Source: Streptomyces griseorubiginosus | Lineage (GTDB): Bacteria > Actinomycetota > Actinomycetes > Streptomycetales > Streptomycetaceae | Assembly: GCF_001514195.1 (NCBI RefSeq) | Contig: NZ_KQ948737.1 | Span: 1 to 64,000 of the forward strand | Reading direction: 5' to 3' | DNA: 64,000 nt | Shown: piece by piece, positions 49,181-57,853 of the stretch | Layout of the letters: the number at the start of each line of letters is the position of its first letter | Position numbering within the stretch: position 1 is the stretch's first letter | Position numbers and translations under genes: made by a program | Notes under the pieces: generated by a model | Seen by the model: the letters and a program-made list of their open reading frames with translations, nothing else | What the model was told of the DNA's origin: nothing | The model's database searches: none

Positions 49181-50905
49181 TCAGTCGGTCACCGGGACCC
49201 GCCACACCAGGGTGGTGCCGCCCGCCTCGGGAGAGTCAATGGTCAGGTCCCCGCCGAGCCCTTCCGCCCGTTCGGCCATGTTGCGCAGCCCGCTGCGGCG
49301 GCCCTCGGCCGGAATGCCCACCCCGTCGTCGGACACGGTCAGCCGGACCTCGCGCCCGTCGGTCTCCAGGACCACGTCGGCGCGTCCGGCGCGTGCGTGC
49401 CGGGCCACGTTGGTCAGTGCCTCGGAGAGGACGGCGATCACGTCGTCGGCGGTCTCCCGGGGCACGTCGGTGTCCACAAGGCCCTCCATCCGGATGCTGG
49501 GGGCGAATCCCAGCACCGGTGCCGCCTCCCCCACCACCCGGACGGTCCGGGCCCGCAGCCCTGTTCCGGCGCCGTCCTCGCGCGAGCGCAGACCGAAGAT
49601 GGTGGACCTGATGATCTTGATGGTCTCGTCCAGGTCGTCCACCGCGCGTACCACGCGCTCGGCGGCCTCGGCGTTCTCGATGCGGCGCCCGACGCTCTGC
49701 AGGGTCATGCCGGTGGCGAACAGTCGCTGGATGGCCAGGTCGTGGAGGTCGCGGGCGATGCGGTCGCGGTCCTTGAGCACCGCGATCTCCTCCGCGTCCC
49801 GGCGGCGTTCGGCGAGTTCCATCGCGACGGCGGCCTGCGCGGCGAAACCGCGCAGGGGTTCGATCTCCTTGTCGGTGAAGGGGGTCCGACCGGCCTCGCG
49901 GACCAGCAGGACGACCCCGCGTACCCCGTCGGCGCCGGAGCCGATCGGCACTCCGACGGCCGGCCCCAGGCCGCCGAAGCGCTCGGGAGCCGACGAGATC
50001 CTCTCGTCGGTGGAGACATCCACGCTGGTCACCGGTGAGGCGGAAGCGAAGACGTGTCCGATGAGACTGCTGTCCAAGGGAAGGACGAGCCCTCGGTGCG
50101 CCTCGGCTCCCTGTCCGACGGCAAGTTCCACGGTGAGCGACTCGGTGTCTCCCATAGGGGTCGCGACCAGGGCGAGGGCGGCGCCGGTGTTCTCCCGGGC
50201 CCGGTCCGCGATCAGCCGGAGAACCTCCGTGTGCGCGCCGCCCGACATCAGGTTGTGGGTGATCTCCGCGTTGGCCTGAAGCCAGCGCTCGCGCAGGCGG
50301 GAGTCCTCGTAGAGGCGGGCGTTGTCGATGGCGACGCCGGCGGCCACCGCCAGCGTCGACAGCACGGCCTCGTCCTCCTCGTCGAACTGCACGCCTCCTC
50401 GCTTCTCGGTCAGGTACAGGTTGCCGAAGACCTGGTCCCGGACCCGGATCGGGACGCCGAGGAAGGTGTTCATCGGCGGATGGTGGGGTGGGAACCCGTA
50501 CGAGGCGGAGTGCGAGGACAGTTTGGTCAGCCGCAGCGGCTCGGGGTGGCGGATCAGCTCCCCGAGGATGCCGTGGCCCTCCGGATAGGGTCCGATCCTG
50601 GCGATCTGCTCGTCGGTGACTCCGACGGTGTGGAAGGCGGACAGGCTCCTGCCGTCGGGGCCGATCACGCCGAGTGCCGCGTACCGGGCGTCCACCAGTG
50701 CGGCGGCCGCCTCGACGATGCTGTGCAGCGCCTGCTCCAGATCCAGTTCACGGCCGACCGAGAGCACCGCCTCCAGGAGGCTGTGCACCCGGTCGCGGGT
50801 GCCGCGGGCCGCGTCGAGTCGGGCCTGCAATTCCTCCAGGAGCTCGTCCAGCCTCAGCTGCGGCAGCCTGATGCGGGCCTTTTCGGTTCCGTCCGAGCCA
50901 CCCAC
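49181..50905 (-). CDS. devS: DevS/DosS-type GAF-GAF histidine kinase
   Basis: A 574-residue soluble sensor kinase. Two GAF domains (residues about 50-200 and 225-365) are followed by a HisKA_3 domain with phospho-acceptor His388 (DRIARDLHDLAIQRLF) and a HATPase_c domain (VLSEALTNVARHARA, SDDGVGIP, GLRNMAERAEGLGG). This is the layout of M. tuberculosis DosS/DosT, which sense O2, NO and CO through heme in GAF-A. The first GAF has FPPHHPPM with His141/His142, close to the heme-ligand position of DosS as I recall it, so heme binding is likely but unproven. GTG 50905 follows GGAGGATC. No intact response regulator lies next to it. Confidence 0.9.
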   Translation of the reverse strand: MGGSDGTEKARIRLPQLRLDELLEELQARLDAARGTRDRVHSLLEAVLSVGRELDLEQALHSIVEAAAALVDARYAALGVIGPDGRSLSAFHTVGVTDEQIARIGPYPEGHGILGELIRHPEPLRLTKLSSHSASYGFPPHHPPMNTFLGVPIRVRDQVFGNLYLTEKRGGVQFDEEDEAVLSTLAVAAGVAIDNARLYEDSRLRERWLQANAEITHNLMSGGAHTEVLRLIADRARENTGAALALVATPMGDTESLTVELAVGQGAEAHRGLVLPLDSSLIGHVFASASPVTSVDVSTDERISSAPERFGGLGPAVGVPIGSGADGVRGVVLLVREAGRTPFTDKEIEPLRGFAAQAAVAMELAERRRDAEEIAVLKDRDRIARDLHDLAIQRLFATGMTLQSVGRRIENAEAAERVVRAVDDLDETIKIIRSTIFGLRSREDGAGTGLRARTVRVVGEAAPVLGFAPSIRMEGLVDTDVPRETADDVIAVLSEALTNVARHARAGRADVVLETDGREVRLTVSDDGVGIPAEGRRSGLRNMAERAEGLGGDLTIDSPEAGGTTLVWRVPVTD

Positions 50906-50965
50906 GTGTGATCCTCCAGCTCCCCGGCCGGGCCAGTACCGTCGAGTGCCACGGTAGTGGTCCGG

Positions 50966-50980
50966 GGGTCCGGACGGTAC
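50966..50980. promoter_or_regulatory. DevR-like box upstream of the histidine kinase
   Basis: GGGTCCGGACGGTAC, right arm imperfect, 61 bp before the kinase start. It would give autoregulation. Confidence 0.45.
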
Positions 50981-51021
50981 GGGATCAGGCGAGCGGTGGT
51001 CCCGCACGCGTGGCCGTGGGG

Positions 51022-52050
51022 TCAGATGCGCGGCAGGCGCTCGCCGACGTACTGGGTCAGGTCGACGAGCCGGTTGGTGTAACCCCACTCGTTGTCGTAC
51101 CAGCCGAACACCTTGACCAGGTCGCCGTGCGTCTGGGTGAGCGGGGCGTCCAGGACGCAGGACGCGGGGTCTCCCACGATGTCCCGGGAGACGATCGGAG
51201 CGTCGGACACTCGCAGGACGCCCTTGAGCGGCCCGTCGGCGGCCTCGCGGAAGGCCGCGTTGACCTCCTCGGCCGTCACCGGCCGTTCCAGCACCACGCT
51301 GAGGTCGGTCAGCGACCCGTCCTCGACCGGCACCCGTACGGCGATCCCGTCCAGCGTGCCGGCGAGCTCCGGAAGCACCAGGCCGACCGCGCGGGCGGCC
51401 CCGGTGGAGGTGGGGATGATGTTGACGGCGGCGGTGCGGCCACGCCGCAGGTCCTTGTGCGGGCCGTCCAGGACGACTTGGTCGTTGGTGTAGCCGTGGA
51501 TGGTCGTCATCAGCCCCTTGACCAGGCCGAAGTGCTCGTCGAGCACCTTCACCATGGGGGCCACGCAGTTGGTGGTGCAGGAGGCGTTGGACACGACGTG
51601 GTCGCGCTCGGGGTCGTAGGTGCCCTCGTTGACGCCCATGACGAGTGTGGCGTCCACGTCCTTGCCCGGTACGGACAGCAGCACCTTGCGCGCTCCGCCC
51701 TTCAGATGGGCCCCGGCCTGCTCGCGGGTGCGGAACCGCCCTGTGGACTCGATGACGATGTCGACGCCGAGCTCGCTCCAGGCCAGCGCGGCCGGGTCGC
51801 GTTCGGCGGTGACCGTGATGCGGTGCCCGTCCACGGTCAGGGAGCCCTCGTCGTGCTCGACGGGGCGGCCTATGCGACCGTACGTCGAGTCGTAGGCCAG
51901 CAGATGGGCCAGTGCCGCCGGCGAGGTGATGTCGTTGACGGCGACGACCTCCACCGGTGTGCCGGTGCCGTTCTCGGCGCGCTCCAGCACACAGCGCAGG
52001 TAGTTGCGTCCGATACGGCCGAAGCCGTTGATGCCCACGCGCACGCTCAT
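51022..52050 (-). CDS. gap: Glyceraldehyde-3-phosphate dehydrogenase
   Basis: A 342-residue phosphorylating GAPDH. The NAD-binding start VGINGFGRIGRN, the VNDI segment that favours NAD over NADP, the active-site Cys158 in SNASCTTNC, the phosphate site (TAAVNIIPTSTGAA) and the C-terminal WYDNEWGYTNR are all intact. It oxidises glyceraldehyde-3-phosphate to 1,3-bisphosphoglycerate. A box lies 116 bp upstream, shared with the divergent HPF-like gene. ATG 52050 follows GGGGAGGAC. As a second, locus-specific GAPDH it probably serves hypoxic glycolysis alongside the pfkA at 61990. Confidence 0.95.
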   Translation of the reverse strand: MSVRVGINGFGRIGRNYLRCVLERAENGTGTPVEVVAVNDITSPAALAHLLAYDSTYGRIGRPVEHDEGSLTVDGHRITVTAERDPAALAWSELGVDIVIESTGRFRTREQAGAHLKGGARKVLLSVPGKDVDATLVMGVNEGTYDPERDHVVSNASCTTNCVAPMVKVLDEHFGLVKGLMTTIHGYTNDQVVLDGPHKDLRRGRTAAVNIIPTSTGAARAVGLVLPELAGTLDGIAVRVPVEDGSLTDLSVVLERPVTAEEVNAAFREAADGPLKGVLRVSDAPIVSRDIVGDPASCVLDAPLTQTHGDLVKVFGWYDNEWGYTNRLVDLTQYVGERLPRI

Positions 52051-52165
52051 GTCCGTCGTCCTCCCCGGTCGATGTCCGTTTGCCTGCCAGTCTGCTGCCG
52101 GGGCCGGCAGCGGGGCTTGGGCCGTACGGGGCAACCGGGGGACGTCCGGCCCAACGCCCTCCGGC

Positions 52166-52180
52166 GGGACCCGACGGCCC
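52166..52180. promoter_or_regulatory. DevR-like box between gap and the HPF-like gene
   Basis: GGGACCCGACGGCCC, 116 bp before gap and 87 bp before the HPF-like start. A poorer match, GGGCCGTACGGGGCA, lies at 52119-52133. Confidence 0.65.
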
Positions 52181-52266
52181 CACCGGAGGGCCGAGTGGCC
52201 TCTGGGAGCGGCGTGGCACACCGGCCACTCTGGAATCGTCGGCACGAGATCGAAGGGGTGGCACGC

Positions 52267-52665
52267 ATGACTCCCAGGAAGACCGGGGCCGTCGACCCCG
52301 TCGCGGGGCCCGTCGGGGTTCGGGCCGAGGGCGACGTGGACGAGCAGGAGCTCGCCTACATCCGGGCCAAGGTGCGGGCGGCACTCGACCGCCCGGGTCT
52401 CCCGCCCGCCATCGGTGAGGTGCGGATCTCCCGTGCGATCGCGCATCACGCCGGGCTGCCCTGGACGGCGGGCGGTGAGATACGGGTGGGACGCGACGTG
52501 GTGGTCGTGCACGCCCGGGAGGCGAGCGCGCACGAGCTCGCCGACCGGCTGCAGGACCGGCTGCGCGGCCTGGTGGAGCGCCTGACGCACCGCGCGGATG
52601 CCGCCCGCCGGGGCGCAGAACCGCCTCCGTGGCGGGGCGGCGGGGCGGGCGAGAGGCAGGGTTAG
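52267..52665 (+). CDS. HPF/RaiA-like ribosome-associated protein
   Basis: A 132-residue protein resembling the N-terminal beta-alpha domain of hibernation-promoting factors: DEQELAYIRAKVRAAL, then VRISRAIAHHAGLPW, EIRVGRDVVVVHAREAS and the helix LADRLQDRLRGLVERL. HPF proteins bind the 30S subunit and silence ribosomes; a similar short protein (Rv0079) belongs to the DosR regulon, so translation shut-down in dormancy is a reasonable inference. The C-terminal dimerisation domain of long HPF is absent. ATG 52267 follows AGGGGTGG. A DevR-like box lies 87 bp upstream and a terminator follows. Confidence 0.65.
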   Translation: MTPRKTGAVDPVAGPVGVRAEGDVDEQELAYIRAKVRAALDRPGLPPAIGEVRISRAIAHHAGLPWTAGGEIRVGRDVVVVHAREASAHELADRLQDRLRGLVERLTHRADAARRGAEPPPWRGGGAGERQG

Positions 52666-52674
52666 CAGGGGCGA

Positions 52675-52706
52675 GGGGCTCCCCGGGACGAAGTCCGGGG
52701 AGCCCC
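52675..52706 (+). terminator. Hairpin terminator after the HPF-like gene
   Basis: GGGGCTCCCCGG pairs perfectly with CCGGGGAGCCCC over 12 bp around an 8-base loop, followed by TTGT. Confidence 0.75.
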
Positions 52707-52777
52707 TTGTCGTCGCGGCCGTCAGCACCACACAGATCTCGTCTCCGCATGCGGAGGGTCCGGGTGGGTACCGCATC

Positions 52778-52792
52778 GGGGCCGATCGGCCC
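52778..52792. promoter_or_regulatory. DevR-like box upstream of the first PPOX-like gene
   Basis: GGGGCCGATCGGCCC, 76 bp before the start at 52868. Confidence 0.7.
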
Positions 52793-52867
52793 TGTCGGCA
52801 CCGGCGTCGAGCGGCTCAGATGTTTCAACCACGAACAAACGATCCGCACGTTCTCAGGGAATCCGCC

Positions 52868-53320
52868 ATGATCCTCGGCAACGCCCAGCCCGTCCCTTTC
52901 GAGCCCCGCCGCAGCACGGGTATCGACAGCGTCGAGGCACTGCGGCTCCTGGGCAGTGTCTCCTTCGGGCGGATCGTCTTCACCCAGCAGGCGCTGCCGA
53001 CGATCCGCCCGGTCAACCACGTCCTGGCCGACGGCGACATCGTCATCCGCACCCATGCAGGCGCGGCTCTGACGACACGAACCCGGCAGGCTCGGGATCT
53101 CGGAGTCGTCGTGGCGTACGAGGCCGACGACATCGACCCGGACACCCATCTCGGCTGGAGCGTGGTGGTCACGGGCTATGCCCGCCTGATCACAGATCCG
53201 GAGGAACTGGCCCGGTACCAGGCGCTGTTGCGACCCTGGGCGGAGCAGACCATGGACTACGCGGTCCGCATCCGGCCGGATCTGGTCACAGGGATCCGCC
53301 TCACCGCGCCCGGCGCCTGA
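52868..53320 (+). CDS. Pyridoxamine 5'-phosphate oxidase-like FMN-binding split-barrel protein
   Basis: A 150-residue single-domain split barrel. The pattern LLGSVSFGRIVFTQQALPTI, RPVNHVLADGDIVIRTH, then GVVVAYEADDIDPDTHLGWS and VVTGYARLITD is that of the PPOX/F420 superfamily class common in actinomycetes. Such proteins bind FMN, F420 or heme; the specific reaction is unknown. ATG 52868 follows AGGGA. A DevR-like box lies 76 bp upstream. Two similar barrels occur at 57854 and, with an HTH, at 58413. Confidence 0.85.
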   Translation: MILGNAQPVPFEPRRSTGIDSVEALRLLGSVSFGRIVFTQQALPTIRPVNHVLADGDIVIRTHAGAALTTRTRQARDLGVVVAYEADDIDPDTHLGWSVVVTGYARLITDPEELARYQALLRPWAEQTMDYAVRIRPDLVTGIRLTAPGA

Positions 53321-53353
53321 GCCGTCGCCGGACCGACGGGCGCGGGGAGCGGC

Positions 53354-54227
53354 TCAGTCGTGCGGCACGACCGCCACCGGCGGGACCGCCTCCCGCAGGA
53401 CGTGGTGCGTCACCGGGCCGATGTGCGGGCCCAGCTGCGCGGAGCGGCGCCTGCGGCCCACGACGAGGAGCCCGGCGTCCCGCGAGGCGTCCACCAGATG
53501 CGATCCGGCGGTGCCGACCACAGCCTCCTCGGCCACCTCGCCCTGGGGGTACTTGTCCCGCCAGGGCCGTAGCGCTTCAGCGAGGATCTCGGCCCGGCGG
53601 CCCGGTTGTTCGTCGTCGGGGCCGGCGTCCTGAAGGGCGGAGGGGTTCCAGCCGTGGACGACTTTCAGAGCCGCCCGACGGCGTGCAGCGGTGTCGAAGG
53701 CGAAGTCCAGGACGGTTTCGGTCTGGCCGTCGCGCAGGTCGAGGCCGAGGACCACATCACGTTCCGCACCGTGCTGCCACGCGATTCCCGCCCCGTCCGG
53801 CCGTCGATCGGCCGCGGCCCGGACGAGGACGACCGGCCGCTCGGCCCGGGCCAGAACGGCCGAGGCCACGGAACCGAGCAGATGGCCGGTGGTACGGCCG
53901 AGCCCCCTCGATCCGAGGACCAGAGGGTCCGCCTCGCGGGCCGCACCGGTCAACGCGGCCGCCGGACTCCCGTCGAGCCGGTCCCACCTCAGACGCAGCC
54001 CGGGCCGGCGATGCGCGAGGACCGCCGCGACCTCGCGCAACGGCACGGTCCATGCCGGGAGTCTCCACGGGGTGACCCGCGAACGGTACGTAGTCGTGCA
54101 GCGGCTGGTCCCCGGCGTGCACGAGGCGCAGTGGGATCGCGCGCAACCATGCCTCGTCGGCGGCCCACTCCGCGGCAGCGAGGCTCTCGGGTGAACCGTC
54201 CAGACCGACGGTGACGGTGCGGCACAT
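53354..54227 (-). pseudogene. Tandem universal stress protein, frameshifted
   Basis: The gene starts at ATG 54227 after GAGGAGG and reads VTVGLDGSPESLAAAEWA, then LRLVHAGDQPLHDYVPF. Near 54075-54090 the frame changes, and from there a second frame gives VPLREVAAVLAHRRPGL, LVLGSRGLGRTTGHLLGSV and a complete second USP domain ending PPVAVVPHD at 53354. Corrected, it is a normal ~290-residue tandem USP. Either a recent frameshift or a sequencing error. A DevR-like box lies 57 bp upstream of the start. Confidence 0.8.
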
Positions 54228-54283
54228 GGGGTCCTCCTCGAGTTCGTGCCTCCACTCTCCTCGGAGGTACGACGGTTGCAGAA

Positions 54284-54298
54284 GGGGCCACAGGTCCC
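54284..54298. promoter_or_regulatory. DevR-like box upstream of the frameshifted USP gene
   Basis: GGGGCCACAGGTCCC, 57 bp before the start at 54227. Confidence 0.65.
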
Positions 54299-54338
54299 GG
54301 CGGGGCCGCCGGACGGCCCCGCCGCCGATCGGTGCCGC

Positions 54339-56723
54339 TCAGCCGTCCCAGGTCCAGTCCGCGACCTCCGGCAGGTCGGTGCCGTGGGCGCGGATCCAGT
54401 CGTGGTGTCGCAGCCGGGTGTCCTCCATCTCCTGTCGTACGGCGGCGGCGCGCACGGCGAGCCCTGGTACGCGGTCGATGACGTCCATGACCAGCCGGTA
54501 CCGGTCGAGGTCGTTGCCGACGACCATGTCGAACGGAGTCGTGGTCGTACCGATCTCCTTGTAGCCGCGTACGTGCAGGTGCGGGTGGCCCGCCCGCCGG
54601 TAGGCGAGGCGGTGGATCAGCCACGGGTAGCCGTGGTAGGCGAAGATCACCGGCTTGTCGCGGGTGAACAGCGCGTCGTACTCCGCGTCCGGCATGCCGT
54701 GCGGGTGCTCCTCCTGCGGCAGCAGCCGGGCCAGGTCGACGACGTTCACCACCCGGACGGTCAGGTCCGGCAGGTGCCGGCGCAGCAGCTGGGCGGCGGC
54801 GAGGACCTCCTGGGTGGGCACGTCGCCCGCGCAGCCGAGGACCACGTCGGGTTCCCGGCCGCTGCCTTCGGTACCGGCCCAGTCCCAGATCCCGGCGCCG
54901 CGTGCGCAGTGCACCCGGGCCTGCTCCATGGAGAGCCAGTCGAAGCAGGGCTGTTTGCCGGCGACCACGACGTTGACGTAGTCGCGGCTGCGCAGCACGT
55001 GGTCGGCGACGGACAGCAGGGTGTTGGTGTCCGGCGGCAGGTAGACCCGGACGGCTTCGGGGCTCTTGTTGAGGATGTGGTCGACGAAGCCGGGATCCTG
55101 GTGGGAGAAGCCGTTGTGGTCCTGGCGCCAGACGTGCGAGGTGAGCAGGTAGTTGAGGGAGGCGATGGGCGCGCGCCAGGGCAGCCTGCGGGTGGTGCGC
55201 AGCCACTTGATGTGCTGGTTGACCATCGAGTCGACGATGTGCACGAAGGCCTCGTAGCAGGAGAACAGTCCGTGCCTGCCGGTGAGCAGATAGCCCTCCA
55301 GCCAGCCCTGGCAGGTGTGTTCGGAGAGGATCTCCATCACCCGGCCGTGCCGTTCCAGGTGTTCGTCGACGGGCAGGGTCTGCGCCTGCCAGGCCTTGCC
55401 ACTCGCGCCGTACACGGCCTGGAGCCGGTTGGATGCGGTCTCGTCCGGACCGACGATCCTGAAGTCGCGCCGCTCGCGCGTCATGCGCATGACGTACTCC
55501 AGCACATCGCCCAGGATCCGGGTGGGTTCGTGCATCGTCGCGCCTGGCTTGTCGACCTCGACGGCGTACGACTCCAGTTCGGGCAGAGGCAGTTCACGCA
55601 CCAGCAGGCCGCCGTTGGCGTGCGGGCTCGCGCCGAGCCTGCGCTCGCCCTCGGGTACGCAGGAGAGGACCTGGGAGCGCGGGCTTCCCTGCTCGTCGAA
55701 CAGCTCCTGCGGGCGGTAGGAGCGCAGCCACGCCTCCAGCTGCCGCAGATGCTCGGGGTTGTCCCGTACGGAGGACAGCGGGACCTGGTGGGCACGCCAG
55801 GTGCCCTCGACCGGGAGGCCGTCGACCTCGGCGGGGCCGGTCCAGCCCTTGGGGGTGCGCAGCACGATCACCGGCCAGTGGGCCCGTTCGGAGACCCCGT
55901 CCTCGCGAGCGCTGCTCTGGATCGCGTCGATGCGCTCCAGGGCGTGGTCCATGGCCGCGGCCATGGCCCGGTGCACGGCCATCGGGTCGTCACCGGTGAC
56001 ATGGATCGGCACGTGTCCGTAGCCGCGCAGCAGCTCGTCGAGTTCGGCCTCGGGCAACCGGGCGAGCACGGTCGGGTTGGCGATCTTGTAGCCGTTCAGG
56101 TGCAGGATGGGCAGGACCGCGCCGTCGTGGACGGGGTCGAGGAACTTGTTGGAGTGCCAGGAGGCGGCCAGCGGCCCGGTCTCCGCCTCCCCGTCGCCGA
56201 TGACACAGGCGACCAGCAGGTCCGGGTTGTCCAGTGCGGCCCCGTAGGCGTGGGCCAGGGAGTAGCCCAGCTCGCCGCCCTCGTGGATCGATCCCGGGGT
56301 CTCCGGTGCCACATGGCTGGGCACCCCGCCGGGGAAGGAGAACTGTCGGAAGAGCCGCTCCATCCCGGCCCCGTCCCTGCTGACGTCGGGGTACGTCTCC
56401 GAGTAGCTGCCCTCCAGCCAGGAGTTGGCGAGCACGGCCGGCCCTCCGTGGCCCGGACCCCAGATGCACACGGCGTCCTGGCCACGGGCCTTGATGACAC
56501 GGTTGAGGTGGGTGTGCACGAGGTTCAGCCCAGGTGAGGTGCCCCAGTGGCCGAGCAGCCTCGGTTTGACGTGCTCCGGGCGCAGGGGTTCCTCCAGCAG
56601 GGGGTTCGCCATGAGGTAGATCTGGCCGACGGACAGGTAGTTCGCGGCGCGCCAGTGGGCGTCCAGGGCTTTCAGCTCCTCGTCCGTGAGCTCGGCGGGC
56701 GCCTGCTGCGTGTCGACGGACAT
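54339..56723 (-). CDS. xfp: Phosphoketolase (xylulose-5-P / fructose-6-P)
   Basis: A 794-residue thiamine-diphosphate enzyme. The N-terminal part has HWRAANYLSVGQIYL, WGPGHGGPAVLANSWLEGS, and the ThDP/Mg motif GDGEAETGPLAASWHSNKF; HDHNGFSHQDPG-type and GSGRE segments follow. It cleaves xylulose-5-P (and/or fructose-6-P) with phosphate to acetyl phosphate plus glyceraldehyde-3-P (or erythrose-4-P). That gives a route to ATP, via acetate kinase, without NADH-producing pyruvate oxidation. ATG 56723 follows AAGGGAAA; an upstream ATG at 56777 lacks support. A DevR-like box lies 91 bp upstream. No acetate kinase gene is in the window. Confidence 0.95.
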   Translation of the reverse strand: MSVDTQQAPAELTDEELKALDAHWRAANYLSVGQIYLMANPLLEEPLRPEHVKPRLLGHWGTSPGLNLVHTHLNRVIKARGQDAVCIWGPGHGGPAVLANSWLEGSYSETYPDVSRDGAGMERLFRQFSFPGGVPSHVAPETPGSIHEGGELGYSLAHAYGAALDNPDLLVACVIGDGEAETGPLAASWHSNKFLDPVHDGAVLPILHLNGYKIANPTVLARLPEAELDELLRGYGHVPIHVTGDDPMAVHRAMAAAMDHALERIDAIQSSAREDGVSERAHWPVIVLRTPKGWTGPAEVDGLPVEGTWRAHQVPLSSVRDNPEHLRQLEAWLRSYRPQELFDEQGSPRSQVLSCVPEGERRLGASPHANGGLLVRELPLPELESYAVEVDKPGATMHEPTRILGDVLEYVMRMTRERRDFRIVGPDETASNRLQAVYGASGKAWQAQTLPVDEHLERHGRVMEILSEHTCQGWLEGYLLTGRHGLFSCYEAFVHIVDSMVNQHIKWLRTTRRLPWRAPIASLNYLLTSHVWRQDHNGFSHQDPGFVDHILNKSPEAVRVYLPPDTNTLLSVADHVLRSRDYVNVVVAGKQPCFDWLSMEQARVHCARGAGIWDWAGTEGSGREPDVVLGCAGDVPTQEVLAAAQLLRRHLPDLTVRVVNVVDLARLLPQEEHPHGMPDAEYDALFTRDKPVIFAYHGYPWLIHRLAYRRAGHPHLHVRGYKEIGTTTTPFDMVVGNDLDRYRLVMDVIDRVPGLAVRAAAVRQEMEDTRLRHHDWIRAHGTDLPEVADWTWDG

Positions 56724-56813
56724 CGGGTTTCCCTTCCGTGGCGGATCTCGGGGTCGGACGTGCGCGCGGTGCGGCACAGAACCAGCTTCCGTCCGTCTGT
56801 GGGGCCCTCGACA

Positions 56814-56828
56814 GGGCCGTTCGGGCCA
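56814..56828. promoter_or_regulatory. DevR-like box upstream of phosphoketolase
   Basis: GGGCCGTTCGGGCCA, right arm one base off, 91 bp before the start at 56723. Confidence 0.55.
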
Positions 56829-56850
56829 CCCCTTGCGGCCCAGGTGCCCC

Positions 56851-57681
56851 CTATCGGGCCGGCACCACGACCACGGGGCAGTGCGAGCGATGCAGCAGGG
56901 CGTGTCCGACCGTGCCCAGCCGCGGCGTGCTGCCGTGGCCGTGTCGGCGGGCCCCGATCACGACCAGCCCGGCCTCCCGTGTCTTCTCCAGCAGGGCGTG
57001 CGCCGGATCGGTACGGACCGTCACGGTCGCGACGCCGACCCCGGCGTGGCGCTGACGCAGTTCGGCCACGTCGAAGCGTCCGACCGCCTCCTCGCCCGCC
57101 TCGCGCCGGGCCGCATCCCGCTGTGCGGGGCTCGTCCCGGGGAGCAGCGACGGCAGCTCGGGCGTTTCGTGCCGGTGGCTCCAGGCGTGCAGGACCGTGA
57201 GCCGGGCCCCGCGGCGCTCCGCCTCCTGGAAGGCGTAGGCGGCCGCGTCCGCGTCGGTGTCGCTCTCCAGGCCGAGCAGCACCTCGCGCCCGCCGTCGCA
57301 TCGGTGATCGCCGCGGACGACCAGGAGGGGGCTGTGGGTGTGTCCGGCCAATCGCAGGCTCACCGATCCGAACAGCGTGCCGGTGACCCGCCCGAGCCCC
57401 CGGGTGCCGACGACGGTGAGGGCGGCGCCCTCGCTCTCCCGTACGAGCGCCGGTACCGCGGTGCCTTCGGCGGCGCCGGTCACGACCGGCAGCCCCGGAT
57501 GGTGGTCGCGGATCCGGGCGGCAGCGGCGGCCAGCACCGGCCCCGCCTCGTCCTGATCGGCCACGGCGTAGAGGATGTGCAGGGTGGCTCCACGCCGCTC
57601 GGCCTCCTCGGCCGCCCAGTCCAGTGCTCGAACGGCGATCAGCGTGCCGTCCACTCCGACAACCACGCGCTGTCCAGTCAT
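56851..57681 (-). CDS. Tandem universal stress protein
   Basis: A 276-residue protein made of two USP domains. Domain 1 (1-145) has VVVGVDGTLIAVRALDWA and the phosphate loop GTRGLGRVTGTLFGSVSLR; domain 2 (about 150-276) has VLLGLESDTDADAAAYAF and GARRHGHGSTPRLGTVGHALL, ending CPVVVVPAR. The G-2X-G-9X-G-S/T motif is intact in domain 1, so ATP binding is likely there. ATG 57681 follows GAAGGGG. A box lies 135 bp upstream. USPs accumulate in growth arrest and hypoxia, but the molecular job is not defined. Confidence 0.92.
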   Translation of the reverse strand: MTGQRVVVGVDGTLIAVRALDWAAEEAERRGATLHILYAVADQDEAGPVLAAAAARIRDHHPGLPVVTGAAEGTAVPALVRESEGAALTVVGTRGLGRVTGTLFGSVSLRLAGHTHSPLLVVRGDHRCDGGREVLLGLESDTDADAAAYAFQEAERRGARLTVLHAWSHRHETPELPSLLPGTSPAQRDAARREAGEEAVGRFDVAELRQRHAGVGVATVTVRTDPAHALLEKTREAGLVVIGARRHGHGSTPRLGTVGHALLHRSHCPVVVVPAR

Positions 57682-57815
57682 GTCCCGGCCCCTTCCGTGC
57701 ACGTCCCTCCCCGGCGGTCGGTCCACCGGGCTCTCGCGACGATGCTCGTCCACGAGGGAGGAAACGGGCAGGGCCCGCGTGGGTCGGCGAGGGCGCCGTG
57801 CGGCCCTTTCGCTCC

Positions 57816-57830
57816 GGGACGTTCGGTCCC
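57816..57830. promoter_or_regulatory. DevR-like box upstream of the tandem USP gene
   Basis: GGGACGTTCGGTCCC, 135 bp before the start at 57681 and just before the stop of the next gene. Confidence 0.65.
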
Positions 57831-57853
57831 GCACGGGCCGCGGTGAGCTGTGC

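Noticed and set aside
49181..53149. A 1322-codon open frame on the minus strand spanning kinase, gap and HPF-like genes
   Set aside because: Only its C-terminal 574 residues (the kinase) have domain content. The rest is antisense or out-of-frame reading of gap and neighbours, a usual effect of high GC.
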